In this document: positions 1-6,793 of the stretch, in pieces
How the letters are laid out: each line of letters begins with the position of its first letter
How positions within the stretch are numbered: the first letter of the stretch is position 1
Assembly (NCBI GenBank): GCA_900314715.1
Contig: OMWI01000044.1
Coordinates: forward strand, 1-34,411
Direction: 5' to 3'
Source of the DNA: an uncultured Prevotellaceae bacterium
GTDB lineage: Bacteria; Bacteroidota; Bacteroidia; Bacteroidales; Bacteroidaceae
Length of the DNA stretch: 34,411 nt
Notes under the pieces: generated by a model
What the model was told of the DNA's origin: nothing
The model's input: the letters and a program-made list of their open reading frames with translations, nothing else
Database searches by the model: none
Program-made: the position numbers and the translations under genes

Positions 1-57
1 AATCTTTACAAATCAAACAAATATTTTGATAGATTTGGTTAGATTTGTAAGATTTCT

Positions 58-68
58 CGCCGTAGGCG
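58..68. repeat. Small GC-rich palindrome CGCC-GTA-GGCG
   Basis: An 11-bp perfect dyad (CGCC GTA GGCG) sits in the gene-free leader region 1-115. The same core, GCC-GTA-GGC, recurs as GATGCC-TAC-GGCATC at 6682-6696. Apart from this, bases 1-115 show nothing I can assign. The dyad is seen directly; a link to a dispersed repeat family is only a guess. Confidence 0.3.
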
Positions 69-115
69 ACTGCCTCGGGATGTTATCACCACATTGATAT
101 AATATTTGCTTTTTT

Positions 116-148
116 TTTGGTTATGTACGAAAGATTGTGTATTTTTGC
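116..148 (+). promoter_or_regulatory. Bacteroidota-type promoter of the GH128-like gene
   Basis: A TTTG -33 element (116-119) is followed after 20 bp by TATTTTTGC (140-148), which matches the Bacteroidota -7 consensus TAnnTTTGC. The spacing fits the usual 19-21 bp. The start codon at 178 lies 29 bases downstream of the -7 box, leaving a short AT-rich leader. Confidence 0.7.
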
Positions 149-177
149 AACCATAAGTACAATAAAAACCTAAGAAT

Positions 178-2964
178 ATGAGAAAGCTGTTATTATCATT
201 ACTTTCACTCGTCGTGATGCCAGTGCTGGCAGTGAATACTACGACAACCGTTACACAAGTGACAACTGCCGTGACATTGGGCGAAGACGTGGATTACCAT
301 ATCACGTCGACTACGCCATTTACCACAACGGGAAGTATCGACATTACCAATATCGACCATGCCGTGGTTATATTAGACAACTTGCGCCCGTCGCTTGCCG
401 CCAAGCAATTGGGATTTATCACCATCAATGGTGCAAAGGCCGTAAATGGCAGCAACTGTCAGGTGAAGATGTACAACAACGGAGCCATCATCTTCCCTTA
501 TCCCAGTTCGATGAAGCCGTTGACCGTCTATTCGGAAGAGAATTTCGGAGGCGAGTCGTGCAATGAGTTCGGATTGGAGAGTAGCGGTGGATTCATGAAT
601 ACGTTGACGGCTGCCAAACTCAACAACCGCATCAAGAGCTTCAAGTTGAAGAGGGGATATATGGTGACATTTGCCATCGGCGAGAGCGGACGTGGCTATA
701 GTCGTTGTTTCGTTGCCGACAAGGAAGACTTGGAACTGGCAACCCTTCCCAACATCTTGAAAGGCAGAATCTCCTCGTATCGCGTGTTTAAGTGGAACGA
801 CTTCAGCAAGAAAGGTCTTGCCAGTGACACGAGATATGATGCCACGCAAGCCCTTAACGTGCAAGCTTGCTACTCATGGGGAACGGGAGAAGACCGTGGG
901 GCTGATTGTGAATGTGTGCCCAACCACATCTATGAGGATTGGCCTTCTGCTTCTGCTTGTGGAGCCGTTTCCTATTCTGCCCACATGAAGACCAACAATG
1001 AGCCTGGTAATAGTGCCGATGACCACCCACAATCGGTAGCTACGGTGTTAGACAACTGGCAAAACCTCATGCGCACGGGTATGCGCCTCTGCTCACCGTC
1101 TTCTCATGATGGTAGCTTGGGTTGGTTGCGCGAGTTTATGGACTCTATCGACGCTCGTGGTTGGCGTTGCGATATTCTCGACATGCATTGCTATTGGCCA
1201 GAGGGAAGTTTCGGAAACCTTTCAGGATGGTACAATAGTTACCGTCGCCCCATTTGGGTGTCTGAGTTTGTTTGGGGAGCATCGTGGAACAGCAACGGAG
1301 CGTTCGCGTCGGGCGTAACGGAACAAGACAACAAGGTGGCCATGACCAGAATCTTGAACAACCTGAACAATTGGAATTACGTGGAGCGTTACTTCTATTG
1401 GAATAGCGAGCGCGACCCGTCGAAAATCTATAAGAATAACGGTCAGCTCACGCCATTGGGCGAGTTCTATAGAGACATGAATACAGGACTTGGCTATCGT
1501 TCTGATTTGCAATATGTGCCCAGAGATACGAGAATGTCTCGTCCTACGGGCTTGAATATCGCCTTCAATCCCAGTACCACCATTGCCACGTTGAAATGGG
1601 AAGATGCCAATGGTGAGTTGAACGATTCCATGCTCATAGAGCGCAAGGTGGAGAAGGGTGCTTGGCAAGTGGTAGGACGTGTAGACGTGCTTGATGGCGC
1701 TGGCAGTTATACCTTCAAGGATACGGTGTCTACGCCAGGCAACTATTCTTATCGCGTACACACCATCTCGTATAGGAAAGACAACCGTTATTCCGACGAA
1801 GTGTATAATATCATCAGCGGTTCTGAATCATCAGGCAATGGTGACATTCAATTTGGAACCTTGAATGCCCTCTCTACCGATGAATCATACAATTACTTCT
1901 CCGCACCGTATCTCGACCAACCAGCCGTAGTGTATGGAAGCGTGACAAACCTCAATGCAAGGATTGCCTTGGTAGAGCGCGTGTATAGAGTATTCCAACA
2001 GAATTCACCGCAAGGAAAGGTATATACTTTCTTTAGGTCTAACCTCGAGTCTTTGCCTTTGTATACAGAGACGGAATACTACCAGAAGACATCACCAGAA
2101 CTATCACCTTATATTATAGCTAAGTCGGGAACGGGCGCGATTGGCACGTTGCCATACGAGGCAGGTAACATCCCGTCTGTTGTCGTTGGCGATACGGCTA
2201 CCTATACGTTTGCGCAACCCTTCGCACAGGCTCCCGTAGTGATGGCAACCCCCGTCTATTCCACGACGATGTACCCATTGATGTGGCGCGTCTTCGACAT
2301 CACCCCAACGGGCTTCAAGATTGTGCTCCAACGCCAAAAGGGTAACGATGCGCTCAACAAGTCGCGCATTAAGGCAGACCTCTCTTTCTTTGCCATTGCC
2401 AAGGGAAGCGGTGTTGACGGAACGGGTAAGATGTTCACGGTAAGAGATACCCTTGTCTCGTTTACCAACTCCTCATCGCTCAAGAAATTGGAATACGGAG
2501 AAACATACACCAATCCAGTAGTGTTGGTACAGATGCAAACGCTCAACAAGAAAGTAGCTGCCATCTTGAGAACCCGTCCATACGGTCCCGAGAACGACAA
2601 TATCCGCGTACGCTATCAAATAGACAATACCGATACTGATTTTACCGTTTCAACGAAAGACCCCGCAACGGAAACTATCGGAATGATTATCATCAGTGAT
2701 GATCCCGATTACACGAGCAAGGTAGAATCCGTAAGACAAGTAGACGAGGGCGACCTGCATGTTTATCCATTGGTTGCCCATGAATCGCTTGGCGTTCGCG
2801 ATGATGCAGCCACATCCGTAAGTCTCTATAACATGGGAGGTCAGCAAGTATTTACGGGCAGACTATCCAATGGCCAGGCTACCATCAACGTTTCATCCCT
2901 GCCACAAGGCATCTACATGGTTCGTACCAATGCTGGACATAGCATGAAGGTTACGAAAAAGTAG
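178..2964 (+). CDS. Secreted GH128-like glycoside hydrolase with type IX secretion sorting tail
   Basis: This 928-residue exported protein probably cleaves a beta-glucan-like polysaccharide. A signal peptide covers residues 1-18 (MRKLL...VLA). Residues 20-230 are a beta-rich N-terminal region. Residues 230-440 resemble the GH128 / 'glycosyl hydrolase catalytic core' family: NEPG places a candidate acid/base at Glu275 and WVSEF a candidate nucleophile at Glu363, followed by an aromatic YFYWN strand. A fibronectin-III-like segment (about 450-550) and two further beta domains follow. The last 75 residues (SVSLYNMGGQQVF..., ending MKVTKK) look like a type A T9SS sorting domain, so the mature protein should be carried across the outer membrane and attached at the surface. 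The gene stands alone behind its own promoter and faces a convergent exported protein. Family assignment is by motif only; the substrate is unknown. Confidence 0.8.
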   Translation: MRKLLLSLLSLVVMPVLAVNTTTTVTQVTTAVTLGEDVDYHITSTTPFTTTGSIDITNIDHAVVILDNLRPSLAAKQLGFITINGAKAVNGSNCQVKMYNNGAIIFPYPSSMKPLTVYSEENFGGESCNEFGLESSGGFMNTLTAAKLNNRIKSFKLKRGYMVTFAIGESGRGYSRCFVADKEDLELATLPNILKGRISSYRVFKWNDFSKKGLASDTRYDATQALNVQACYSWGTGEDRGADCECVPNHIYEDWPSASACGAVSYSAHMKTNNEPGNSADDHPQSVATVLDNWQNLMRTGMRLCSPSSHDGSLGWLREFMDSIDARGWRCDILDMHCYWPEGSFGNLSGWYNSYRRPIWVSEFVWGASWNSNGAFASGVTEQDNKVAMTRILNNLNNWNYVERYFYWNSERDPSKIYKNNGQLTPLGEFYRDMNTGLGYRSDLQYVPRDTRMSRPTGLNIAFNPSTTIATLKWEDANGELNDSMLIERKVEKGAWQVVGRVDVLDGAGSYTFKDTVSTPGNYSYRVHTISYRKDNRYSDEVYNIISGSESSGNGDIQFGTLNALSTDESYNYFSAPYLDQPAVVYGSVTNLNARIALVERVYRVFQQNSPQGKVYTFFRSNLESLPLYTETEYYQKTSPELSPYIIAKSGTGAIGTLPYEAGNIPSVVVGDTATYTFAQPFAQAPVVMATPVYSTTMYPLMWRVFDITPTGFKIVLQRQKGNDALNKSRIKADLSFFAIAKGSGVDGTGKMFTVRDTLVSFTNSSSLKKLEYGETYTNPVVLVQMQTLNKKVAAILRTRPYGPENDNIRVRYQIDNTDTDFTVSTKDPATETIGMIIISDDPDYTSKVESVRQVDEGDLHVYPLVAHESLGVRDDAATSVSLYNMGGQQVFTGRLSNGQATINVSSLPQGIYMVRTNAGHSMKVTKK

Positions 2965-2969
2965 GTTTA

Positions 2970-3101
2970 AAACCATTCGTTAGTATGCTACAAACCATTC
3001 ATTTGTACATTACAGACTATTGATTTGTATGCTACAAACGTATTGTTTATTACATACAAACGTATGGTTTGCATAGTCTAAAGCTATGGTTTGTGGCATT
3101 C
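2970..3101. repeat. Six degenerate 22-bp tandem repeats, each an imperfect dyad
   Basis: Units start at 2970, 2992, 3014, 3036, 3058 and 3080, each exactly 22 bp. Most begin AAAC or close to it, have ATT/ATG in the middle and then TTTG or GTTT. Unit junctions create TACAAA-N7-TTTGTA dyads, clearest at 2989-3007. Units differ from each other at many positions, so the array is old or only its dyad pattern is kept. It lies between the stop codon at 2964 and the terminator at 3121. Function is unknown. Confidence 0.7.
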
Positions 3102-3120
3102 AAAAGTATAAGTGATAAAA

Positions 3121-3173
3121 AACATTCGGGCAATAGTTGATTACTCAATCACAACTATTGCCCGAACGTTTTT
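3121..3173. terminator. Strong bidirectional intrinsic terminator
   Basis: The arms 3121-3139 (AACATTCGGGCAATAGTTG) and 3152-3170 pair over 19 bp with one mismatch around a 12-base loop. On the plus strand the stem runs into TTTTT, and on the minus strand into TTTTTT. It therefore serves both the hydrolase gene ending at 2964 and the convergent gene ending at 3190. Confidence 0.9.
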
Positions 3174-3189
3174 ATTTATTTCTAAAATC

Positions 3190-5121
3190 TTACCGAATTC
3201 CCTTCTTGATATAATTCTTTAATTCCTTTTTGGTGAACGTTCCTTTTTTGAATAGGAGTAAGGTCTTGAGTTTCAATCCATTCTTTGCCGTGGCTGAAGC
3301 GTTGATAGTCTTGGCTTCCTTGGCAACGGGATGAAGTCCTACGGTGTTGATAAACTCCACGTTGTTCCAACCTTCCAATGGAATGAATACTAATTCAAGT
3401 TCACCGTTGTTGATGATATACGCCTTGTATTTGTTGATGGAAAGGATGCGTTGCGTGATAACGAAGTTGTCTTTCTTTGGCAACGAATAATGGCCGAGAC
3501 GAATGTCGGTGGAAGAGCCAATAGTGTTGATGACATCCTCGCGCAACATTCCGTCAGGTAATGGCGTGTCGGTAAGCGTCATGGTGAAATCCTTGTCGGC
3601 CTGTGGCCAAACGGTGCGTGTCATGGTGCCATTTTCAAAACTCTGAATGGTATATCTGCGCAAGGGATCCCATTTCCCGTCTTTGGTTTTCACCACATAG
3701 TTCATCGACACCTCGCCATTCTTGCCATCAGCCATCCACGGGAAAAGACTGTTGTAAGCCAAGCGGTTGTATTGTTCGCTGCCCCTGAACTTCTCTGACC
3801 ATTGTGGAGAGATATCGTAGTCGCAATAAGCGCGGATTTCAGATGCCCCAGAGTTAGGATAGTTGGTCAAGAGGATTTTTGGTTTTGCATACCAGTGGTT
3901 GTATACATTACCCGTTTTCATCTCCTTCCAATCCCCCTCATTCTCCGTAGTGCTCCAATACTCATCATTCTCGGTGAGCAACAAGGGCAAGAAAGCTTTC
4001 GCACACCAATATACGGAACCACGACAACTATATCCCTGTAATACGGGGTCGAACAATCCGAACCATCCTGGTGTGGGAATGCCATCGGAATAAAGGAAAT
4101 CGGGATTCTCGAGGAATTGCAATAGACAACCAGATGCTATTCTTCGCATCCAACCTAAATTGGCACTCTTACCGTCTACCCAAGGTAGGGGAGCGGTAGA
4201 TGCAAAGCGATAGAGATTGGAACGTCCCCACATAATCATTCGTCCGTCGCGGTCGAACATATATGGATAGCTGGTGAACATTTCACGGTAGTTTTGTTCG
4301 AATTGAGCAGCCAGTTCGGGATAATATTTTTCTCCAAAGAACTTTGACCACAACTTACCGTACAATTGATAAGCCCACATAGAATAGTAATCATAATTGG
4401 GGTTGTCCCAATACCAGCCATCGCCACGATAATCGCCAATCAACAACTTGACATACTTCACTAACAACTCATCATTGATGGGATAACCCTTTGTCTTGAA
4501 GAACGACATGGGGAATACGTTGAAGAAACGCCAGTTTTGCGAGATGGTAGGACCGTCTGCATAACTCTCTATCATGGAATAGAGAGAATCGCGAACAGCT
4601 TGTGGAAGGGGATCCCAAACCACATCGCCACAGATAAAGAGAGAGATTCCCAAAGCGCCAAACTCAACCAAGTCTTGGCATGGACCTCTCTTGCCACGAT
4701 GTCCGACAAACTGGATGCTCGTAGAATCAACGAGCAACGTGAGTTGTCTGCGATAATACTGAGCCAAGTTGATACCGTTGATTTCGATGTTGGGATTCTC
4801 GTGAATCAACGTGGAAGCCATGAACAACGTACGAGCCATTCCCTCAAGCGTGGCCCCTCTCACGCGACTTGCATTGGTTTCGTCTTTGGGATAGCATACG
4901 TCGCCCAGTCTTTGGAAATACATGGGGTCGTCAAGACTCTTAATATGACGGAATGCACCTTCAAGCAGATACTTGTCTGCTTCAATCCAATGCTTTCGAG
5001 TCATACCTGTGAACGGACTCTTTTGGTAGTCAGGGTTAGTAACCCTGAATACATTGTCGGCGGCAATGACAGGTAATAAATTCATTGCCATGAGGAATGA
5101 TAGGATAAGGTTCTTTTTCAT
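3190..5121 (-). CDS. Exported DUF2264-type protein, probable polysaccharide-active enzyme
   Basis: This 643-residue protein has a signal peptide at residues 1-21 (MKKNLILSFL...AA). Residues 30-400 match the DUF2264 pattern by eye: RKHWIEADKYLLEGA near the start, GRKGPCQDLVEFG-like features, NWRFFNVFP, then DGWYWDNPNYDYYSMWAY, all rich in aromatic residues as in alpha/alpha-toroid carbohydrate enzymes. The C-terminal 200 residues look beta-rich, as in a sandwich domain. DUF2264 proteins are poorly characterised. They occur near polysaccharide-degradation genes, and some relatives act on uronic-acid-containing glycans; I cannot assign a substrate. The gene is single, shares the terminator at 3121-3173 with its convergent neighbour, and is divergent from the lipoprotein gene at 5209 with an 87-bp gap. 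Confidence 0.75.
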   Translation of the reverse strand: MKKNLILSFLMAMNLLPVIAADNVFRVTNPDYQKSPFTGMTRKHWIEADKYLLEGAFRHIKSLDDPMYFQRLGDVCYPKDETNASRVRGATLEGMARTLFMASTLIHENPNIEINGINLAQYYRRQLTLLVDSTSIQFVGHRGKRGPCQDLVEFGALGISLFICGDVVWDPLPQAVRDSLYSMIESYADGPTISQNWRFFNVFPMSFFKTKGYPINDELLVKYVKLLIGDYRGDGWYWDNPNYDYYSMWAYQLYGKLWSKFFGEKYYPELAAQFEQNYREMFTSYPYMFDRDGRMIMWGRSNLYRFASTAPLPWVDGKSANLGWMRRIASGCLLQFLENPDFLYSDGIPTPGWFGLFDPVLQGYSCRGSVYWCAKAFLPLLLTENDEYWSTTENEGDWKEMKTGNVYNHWYAKPKILLTNYPNSGASEIRAYCDYDISPQWSEKFRGSEQYNRLAYNSLFPWMADGKNGEVSMNYVVKTKDGKWDPLRRYTIQSFENGTMTRTVWPQADKDFTMTLTDTPLPDGMLREDVINTIGSSTDIRLGHYSLPKKDNFVITQRILSINKYKAYIINNGELELVFIPLEGWNNVEFINTVGLHPVAKEAKTINASATAKNGLKLKTLLLFKKGTFTKKELKNYIKKGIR

Positions 5122-5172
5122 ATTAAATATTAAATTATGTAGTCAAAATGAACAAATCAGTCAATAATTACG

Positions 5173-5181
5173 TATATTTGC
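5173..5181 (+). promoter_or_regulatory. Bacteroidota -7 box for the small lipoprotein gene
   Basis: TATATTTGC is a perfect TAnnTTTGC match 27 bases before the start codon at 5209. No clear TTTG element is found at the usual distance upstream, so the -33 half is weak. Confidence 0.6.
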
Positions 5182-5208
5182 AACAGTATAAACCAATAAA
5201 CTTACGAT

Positions 5209-5577
5209 ATGAAAATCAAATCAAAGATGGCAGCGATTGTCTTGCTCTTGATGTCGGTGATGTTCCTGAACTCTTGCCAAACCAAGCAAAGTGCAGTCAA
5301 CCAATTGGAAAAGTTCTCTTACGAACTACGCGACAATAGTGAATACTACAACTTGGAAGACTGGAAGAAAGCCGCCTATGATTTCCAGAAGATTCGCAAA
5401 AACCTCGACAAGCACGATTATAGCCCTGCTGAACGCAAACAGATTGGTGAGTTAGAGGGTAAGTGTGCGGGATATTTTGCATCAGGCGTGAAAAAGAAGG
5501 TGACTAACGGACTCTTGGGAATCGGTAGCGAAATCAAGGGAATGATTGAGGGCATTCTCAATTCGATAGCCGAGTAA
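5209..5577 (+). CDS. Small lipoprotein of unknown function
   Basis: This 122-residue protein has a lipoprotein signal: charged start, hydrophobic stretch at 8-19 and lipobox LNSC with the lipidated residue at Cys23. The mature part is mostly charged and helical (about 30-90, including ELRDNSEYYNLEDWKKAAYDF), ending in a Gly/Ile-rich segment (GLLGIGSEIKGMIEGIL) that could be a short amphipathic or membrane-seeking helix. I do not recognise a named family with certainty; similar short lipoproteins are common in Bacteroidales. It has its own promoter and ends 18 bp before the convergent GYF_2 gene. That neighbour also carries a Gly/Ile-rich patch (VGLGINLVGKL), which may hint at a shared partner, but this is inference. 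Confidence 0.75.
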   Translation: MKIKSKMAAIVLLLMSVMFLNSCQTKQSAVNQLEKFSYELRDNSEYYNLEDWKKAAYDFQKIRKNLDKHDYSPAERKQIGELEGKCAGYFASGVKKKVTNGLLGIGSEIKGMIEGILNSIAE

Positions 5578-5595
5578 GAGAGACCAGCAGAGGAT

Positions 5596-6462
5596 TTATT
5601 GGATGAGATTGATGAGGTCGTCAATGACTTTTCCAATGTTCTTGCTGGTGGTGCTATCCGTATTCCTTCCCACTTCTTTCTTGATGATTCTACCCACAGA
5701 GTTGACTATTTCCTCTTGGATGTCCTTTTCCAAGCTTGGGCGGTCTCTGCGTGTAGAGTCTTGCGGTGTTGGCGCCAATTGCCCTTCCTCTTGGCTTTCC
5801 TCAATGTCGAATTTGATTTCAGGAATCTTCAACACGTCTTCTACAGACGGGAGATTCTCCTCCAAGTATTTTGCGATGTCGTCTTCATTGGCTGTAAATA
5901 CCATTGATACCAAACCGTAAGATACCGTATGGGCTTTTTCCTTGAGGTTGACGCTACAAGTAGAGAACACCCCATAACTATGATAATCAAGCATGTCGTC
6001 AAGAATCTTGTCTGACACCTGATTGACAAACAACTTTCCCACCAAATTGATTCCCAAGCCGACTATACTATTGGAGTTGGTCGTTTGCTTGTTTAATGCC
6101 AATACAATCTTTTCTTTGATGGCATCTTTATGTTGCTGCTTATCGGGATTGGTAATGGCAAAGAAAATGATGAGCCCTAACAAGATAATCGCCGAGATAA
6201 TCAAGCATCCGTGACTTTTGGAACTTTTCGGTTCGGGCTTTTCCGTAGCGTGTGAAAGTCTTGGAGGTACGTAGGGTGGGGGAACAGACTTGTCGTTGGT
6301 GTTGAAAAGAAAGTCTTTGAGTTCATCCACTTTTCCTGCTGGTGTCCAATCGCTCATTCCCTCTGCCCAAACGGGAGTGTCGGAGGTGATACCTTTGTCT
6401 TTCAATTCGTAAATCGAGAAAGGACCTTGTTGCTGTTTGTTTTCAATGATGAAATATTTCAT
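5596..6462 (-). CDS. GYF_2 (DUF4339) domain membrane protein
   Basis: This 288-residue protein begins with a GYF_2-type domain at residues 1-52 (QQGPFSIYELKDKG, WAEGMSDWTPAGKV). A proline-rich linker (58-80) follows, then one transmembrane helix at about 86-103. The remaining 185 residues are predicted to lie outside the cytoplasm, and include an acidic, proline-containing segment and a C-terminal amphipathic helix. GYF_2 domains bind proline-rich peptides or act as assembly modules in bacterial membrane proteins, so an adaptor role is plausible, but no enzymatic motif is visible. The gene is convergent with the lipoprotein at 5209-5577 and has its own TATCTTTGC promoter box. Confidence 0.75.
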   Translation of the reverse strand: MKYFIIENKQQQGPFSIYELKDKGITSDTPVWAEGMSDWTPAGKVDELKDFLFNTNDKSVPPPYVPPRLSHATEKPEPKSSKSHGCLIISAIILLGLIIFFAITNPDKQQHKDAIKEKIVLALNKQTTNSNSIVGLGINLVGKLFVNQVSDKILDDMLDYHSYGVFSTCSVNLKEKAHTVSYGLVSMVFTANEDDIAKYLEENLPSVEDVLKIPEIKFDIEESQEEGQLAPTPQDSTRRDRPSLEKDIQEEIVNSVGRIIKKEVGRNTDSTTSKNIGKVIDDLINLIQ

Positions 6463-6483
6463 AATGCAAAGGTTTTGTTTGGC

Positions 6484-6492
6484 GCAAAGATA
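6484..6492 (-). promoter_or_regulatory. Bacteroidota -7 box for the GYF_2 gene
   Basis: Read on the minus strand, this is TATCTTTGC, a perfect TAnnTTTGC match 21 bases upstream of the start codon at 6462. The expected -33 region is only a weak match. Confidence 0.6.
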
Positions 6493-6616
6493 GCAAAAAA
6501 AATGGTTAGTTAAAACTTTTTTCCCAACTTTACCATCAAAGAGGATGAAGATACGCTATATTTTGCATTTTTTAGATAGTAAGAAAGTGAGAAGCAAGAA
6601 GCAAGAGAATACCATT

Positions 6617-6793
6617 TTATGATATACGCTTACCCCCATTTTTCGTAAGGGAATTAAGATTGAATTGGCCATCTATCATCTGATGCCTACGGCATCTTCC
6701 ATGCAAGCTTGGATTATCTAATATTGTTGTCAGCAAAACGGCGGACAACAATAATAATCTAACTATGTTTTTATAATCGGTTCTTTTCTTCAT
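6617..6793 (-). CDS. Possible small exported peptide overlapping the TonB-receptor 3' end
   Basis: This 58-codon frame starts with ATG inside the last codons of the receptor gene (23-bp overlap). It encodes a basic start (MKKRTDYK), a hydrophobic stretch (IVRLLLLSAVLLTTI) and a polar remainder rich in Asn, Lys and Gly. That layout is what an exported peptide would look like, and the position suits translational coupling. No family is recognised and the frame could be chance. Confidence 0.25.
   Translation of the reverse strand: MKKRTDYKNIVRLLLLSAVLLTTILDNPSLHGRCRRHQMIDGQFNLNSLTKNGGKRIS
6682..6696. repeat. 15-bp palindrome GATGCC-TAC-GGCATC
   Basis: A perfect 6-bp-arm dyad around a 3-base loop, containing the same GCC-GTA-GGC core as the dyad at 58-68. 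It lies downstream of the TonB-receptor gene, with no T-tract next to it, so it is not a standard terminator. Confidence 0.4.

Larger units (their letters stand above)
6463..6770. other. 308-bp interval between the GYF_2 gene and the TonB-receptor gene
   Basis: The interval holds the minus-strand -7 box at 6484-6492, an AT-rich stretch at 6493-6600 with no gene, the palindrome GATGCC-TAC-GGCATC at 6682-6696, and the body of a possible small minus-strand ORF (6617-6793). No convincing terminator hairpin with a T-tract was found after the receptor gene. Confidence 0.5.

Noticed and set aside
373-1761. Long minus-strand frames inside the GH128-like gene
   Set aside because: They have no coding character (Arg/His-rich, no domain), no promoter or ribosome site, and the plus strand encodes a clear signal peptide, catalytic motifs and sorting tail.
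2970-3101. Possible CRISPR array
   Set aside because: The 22-bp units are contiguous, with no spacers, and they vary too much from each other. No cas gene is in the window.
4537-5076. 179-codon plus-strand frame across the DUF2264 gene
   Set aside because: The minus-strand protein has a signal peptide and family motifs over the same stretch; the plus frame has none.
5599-5920. Two plus-strand frames of about 100 codons opposite the GYF_2 gene
   Set aside because: They are antisense to the C-terminal part of a recognised protein and have unnatural composition (runs of Ser/Leu or Cys/Trp/Arg).
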